A stretch of DNA of 64,000 nucleotides from Liolophura sinensis (Eukaryota > Mollusca > Polyplacophora > Chitonida > Chitonidae): assembly GCF_032854445.1 (NCBI RefSeq), contig NC_088307.1:27564547-27628546 (forward strand). Reading direction: 5' to 3'. The position numbers and the translations under genes were made by a program. Position 1 is the first letter of the stretch; each line of letters begins with the position of its first letter. Under the pieces are notes generated by a model. That model was not told the DNA's origin, made no database searches, and saw nothing but the letters and a program-made list of their open reading frames with translations. Of the stretch, positions 61,511-64,000 are shown in pieces.

Positions 61511-63563
61511 AAAGCAGTATTAGGCCTCTCACATCTGACTATAGTGAGATTGAAACAGTATTAGCTCTGTCACATCTGACTATAGTGAGAGTGAACCAGT
61601 ACCAGACCTGTCACATCAGCATTAGGTCACACCTGAGTCTGAAGGATAGCTCTATATGTCAAGCTTAACTTTAGTGAGATTGAACCAATGAGAATAAACC
61701 AATTTAGACTTGTCACATCTGACTTAAGTGAGACTGACCAGTGAGATTGGACCAATGCTAGACTTGTCACACCTGACTTTGGTGAGACTGACCAGTGAGA
61801 TTGGACCAATACTAGACTTGTCACAACTGACTTAAGTGAGACTGACCAGTGAGATTGGACCAATACTAGACTTGTCACAATCTGACTTAAGTGAGACTGA
61901 CCAGTGAGATTGGACCAATACTAGACTTGTCACATCTGACTTAAGTGAGACTGACCAGTGAGATTGGACCAATACTAGACTTGTCACATCTGACTTAAGT
62001 GAGACTGACCAGTGAGATTGGACCCAATACTAGACTTGTCACATCTGACTTAAGTGAGACTGACCAGTGAGATTGGACCAATACTAGACTTGTCACACCT
62101 GACTTTGGTGAGACTGACCAGTGAGATTGGACCAATACTAGACTTGTCACAACTGACCTTAAAGTGAGACTGACCAGTGAGATTGGACCAATACTAGACT
62201 TGTCACACCTGACTTTGGTGAGACTGACCAGTGAGAATGGACCAATACTAGACTTGTCACATCTGACTTAAGTGAGACTGACCAGTGAGATTGGACCAAT
62301 ACTAGACTTGTCACACCTGACTTTGTGAGACTGACCAGTGAGATTGGACCAATACTAGACTTGTCACACCTGACTTAAGTGAGACTGACCAGTGAGATTG
62401 GACCAATACTAGACTTGTCACACCTGACTTTGGTGAGACTGACCAGTGAGAATGGACCAATGCTAGACTTGTCACACCTGGCTTTGGTGAGACTGACCAG
62501 TGAGAATGGACCAATACTAGACTTGTCACATCTGACTTAAGTGAGACTGACCATTGAGAATGGACCAATACTAGACTTGTCACACCTGACTTTGGTGAGA
62601 CTGACCAGTGAGAATGGACCAATGCTAGACTTGTCACACCTGGCTTTGGTGAGACTGACCAGTGAGAATTGACCAATGCTAGACTTGTCACACCTGACTT
62701 TGGTGAGACTGACCAGTGAGAATGGACCAATGCTAGACTTGTCACATCTGACTTAAGTGAGACTGACCATTGAGAATGGACCAATGCTAGACTTGTCACA
62801 ACTGGCTTTGGTGAGACTGACCAGTGAGATTGGACCAATACTAGACTTGTCACACCTGACTTTGGTGAGACTGACCAGTGAGAATGGACCAATGCTAGAC
62901 TTGTCACAACTGGCTTTGGTGAGACTGACCAGTGAGAATTGACCAATGCTAGACTTGTCTCATCTGACTTTAGTTAGACTGACCAGTGAGAATGGACCAA
63001 TACTGGACTTGTCACATCCGACTCGTGAGACTGACCATTGAGAATGGATCAATACTAGACTCGTCACATCTGACTTTGGTGAGACTGACCATTGAGAACG
63101 GACCAATACTAGACTCGTCACATCTGACTTTTCTGAGACCGACCAGTGATAATGGACCAGTTCTAGACATGTCACACCTGACTATTGTGAGACTGACCAG
63201 TAAGAATGGACCAATACTAGACTTGTCGTATGTGACTTTAGTGAGGTGACCAGTGAGAATGGACCAATACTAGACATGCCATAAATGACTTTGGTGAGAC
63301 TGACCAGTGAGAATGGGCCAATACTAGACTTGTCACATCTGACTTTGGTGAGACTGACCAGTGAGAATGGACTAATGCTAGACTTGTCACAACTGACTAC
63401 AATGAGACTGACCAGTGAGAATGGACTACTGCTAGAGTTGTCACAACTGACTACAATGAGACTGACCAGTGAGAATTGGCCAATACCAAGCTTGTCACAT
63501 CTAACTTTAGTGAGAATTTAATCAGTATCAGGTCTGTTAAATCTTACTTTGTTGAGGTTTTAC
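61511..63563. repeat. 54-bp minisatellite, unit 4
   Basis: Longest version of the 54-bp array, about 2.05 kb. Several units carry single-base indels (near 61880, 62024, 62155-62165 and 62325) that break the repeat frame. This argues against selection for a repeat-encoded protein. Confidence 0.95.
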
Positions 63564-64000
63564 TAAGTCCGTGCCGAAAATCCATAGAGAGTCATGGATT
63601 TGACCTTTGAACCCATTTAAAACTGTATAATACTGCACTAGTTGGTGTTGCTACCTGCATAATATAAATAACGAAAAAAAAAAAAAACTCGCTTGATAGA
63701 TAGTTTTTTGGCTGTTTTACATAACAGTAAACATATTTTATTGTTGAAATATAGATCTGTCCAGAAGATTTATAGTTTGTCAACATCATGAGTTCAGGAA
63801 ATCAGTTTGCACTCTGTGTTGGATTATCAGGGCAGGTCTGTTTCGAAGAAAAGGTATCCAAAGAACCTCATTAGACGGCATATTGAGTAACACTCCACTT
63901 GGTTCTGCATCGTTTTTCTATGACGATATATTTAAAGACATTCTCACCTCAAATAGTTGAATGACCTAATCTTATTTTCGCCTTTCCATCCAGGTATTGT
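61548..64000. repeat. Segmental tandem duplication, unit 4 (cut by window end)
   Basis: Start of a fourth unit: the 54-bp minisatellite, longer here than in the other units, followed by the unique sequence that contains exon 3 of the putative minus-strand secreted-protein gene (from 63948). Sequence after the array matches unit 3 more closely than units 1 and 2: it shares the extra minisatellite units near 63416-63475 and the ggcatattg variant near 63876. Confidence 0.93.

Larger units (their letters stand above)
40095..61547. repeat. Segmental tandem duplication, unit 3
   Basis: Third copy, 21,453 bp, the longest because its 48-bp array is about 1 kb longer. It is somewhat more diverged from units 1 and 2 than they are from each other. 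It keeps a block near 54700-55010 that units 1 and 2 have replaced, including most of an inverted protease exon relic. It lacks about 90 bp of protease intron 1 present in the others (near 49492). Its protease carries 19 amino-acid replacements. Confidence 0.95.

Noticed and set aside
1-64000. tRNA, rRNA or other structural RNA genes
   Set aside because: I found only tRNA-like SINE heads with A-box-like sequence. No complete tRNA cloverleaf or rRNA sequence was recognised by eye.

Overview
This is eukaryotic nuclear DNA, most likely from a mollusc and probably a bivalve. The evidence is GT-AG introns, a TATA/initiator promoter, AATAAA signals, many minisatellites, and copies of a tRNA-derived SINE-like repeat whose body I associate from memory with bivalve genomes. 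Nothing in the window is prokaryotic, and species cannot be assigned from sequence alone.

The whole window is a head-to-tail segmental duplication. Three complete or near-complete units (1-19367, 19368-40094, 40095-61547) are followed by the start of a fourth (61548-64000). The units look more than 95% identical by eye outside the satellite arrays. Each has the same order: a 54-bp minisatellite; a putative minus-strand small secreted protein gene; a 103-bp repeat; a GT-rich 48-bp minisatellite with an internal inverted segment; a plus-strand six-exon S1A serine protease gene; an intergenic stretch with SINEs and, on the minus strand, a relic of a second protease exon 2; a 90-bp tandem expansion of a SINE core; and a 33-bp array that grades into a 37-bp array. 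The array probably continues beyond both ends of the window.

The well-supported gene is the protease, with three intact copies encoding 263-aa preproenzymes. Each has a signal peptide, a His76/Asp123/Ser216 triad, four predicted disulfides, and a chymotrypsin-like rather than trypsin-like S1 pocket (Ser-Ala-Cys before Gly-Asp-Ser). Copies 1 and 2 encode the same protein. Copy 3 differs from copy 2 at 21 codons, of which 19 are replacements and only 2 are silent, while the introns look almost unchanged. Several replacements fall at predicted substrate-binding positions. This suggests a tandem protease family diversifying under positive selection, as seen in digestive, defence or reproductive protease families. 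It is the most interesting signal in the window.

Most other long open frames lie in minisatellites whose periods (54, 48, 33, 90 bp) are multiples of three. They are open in several frames on both strands, so I treat them as repeats, not genes. A few short non-repeat frames conserved in all units are listed at low confidence.
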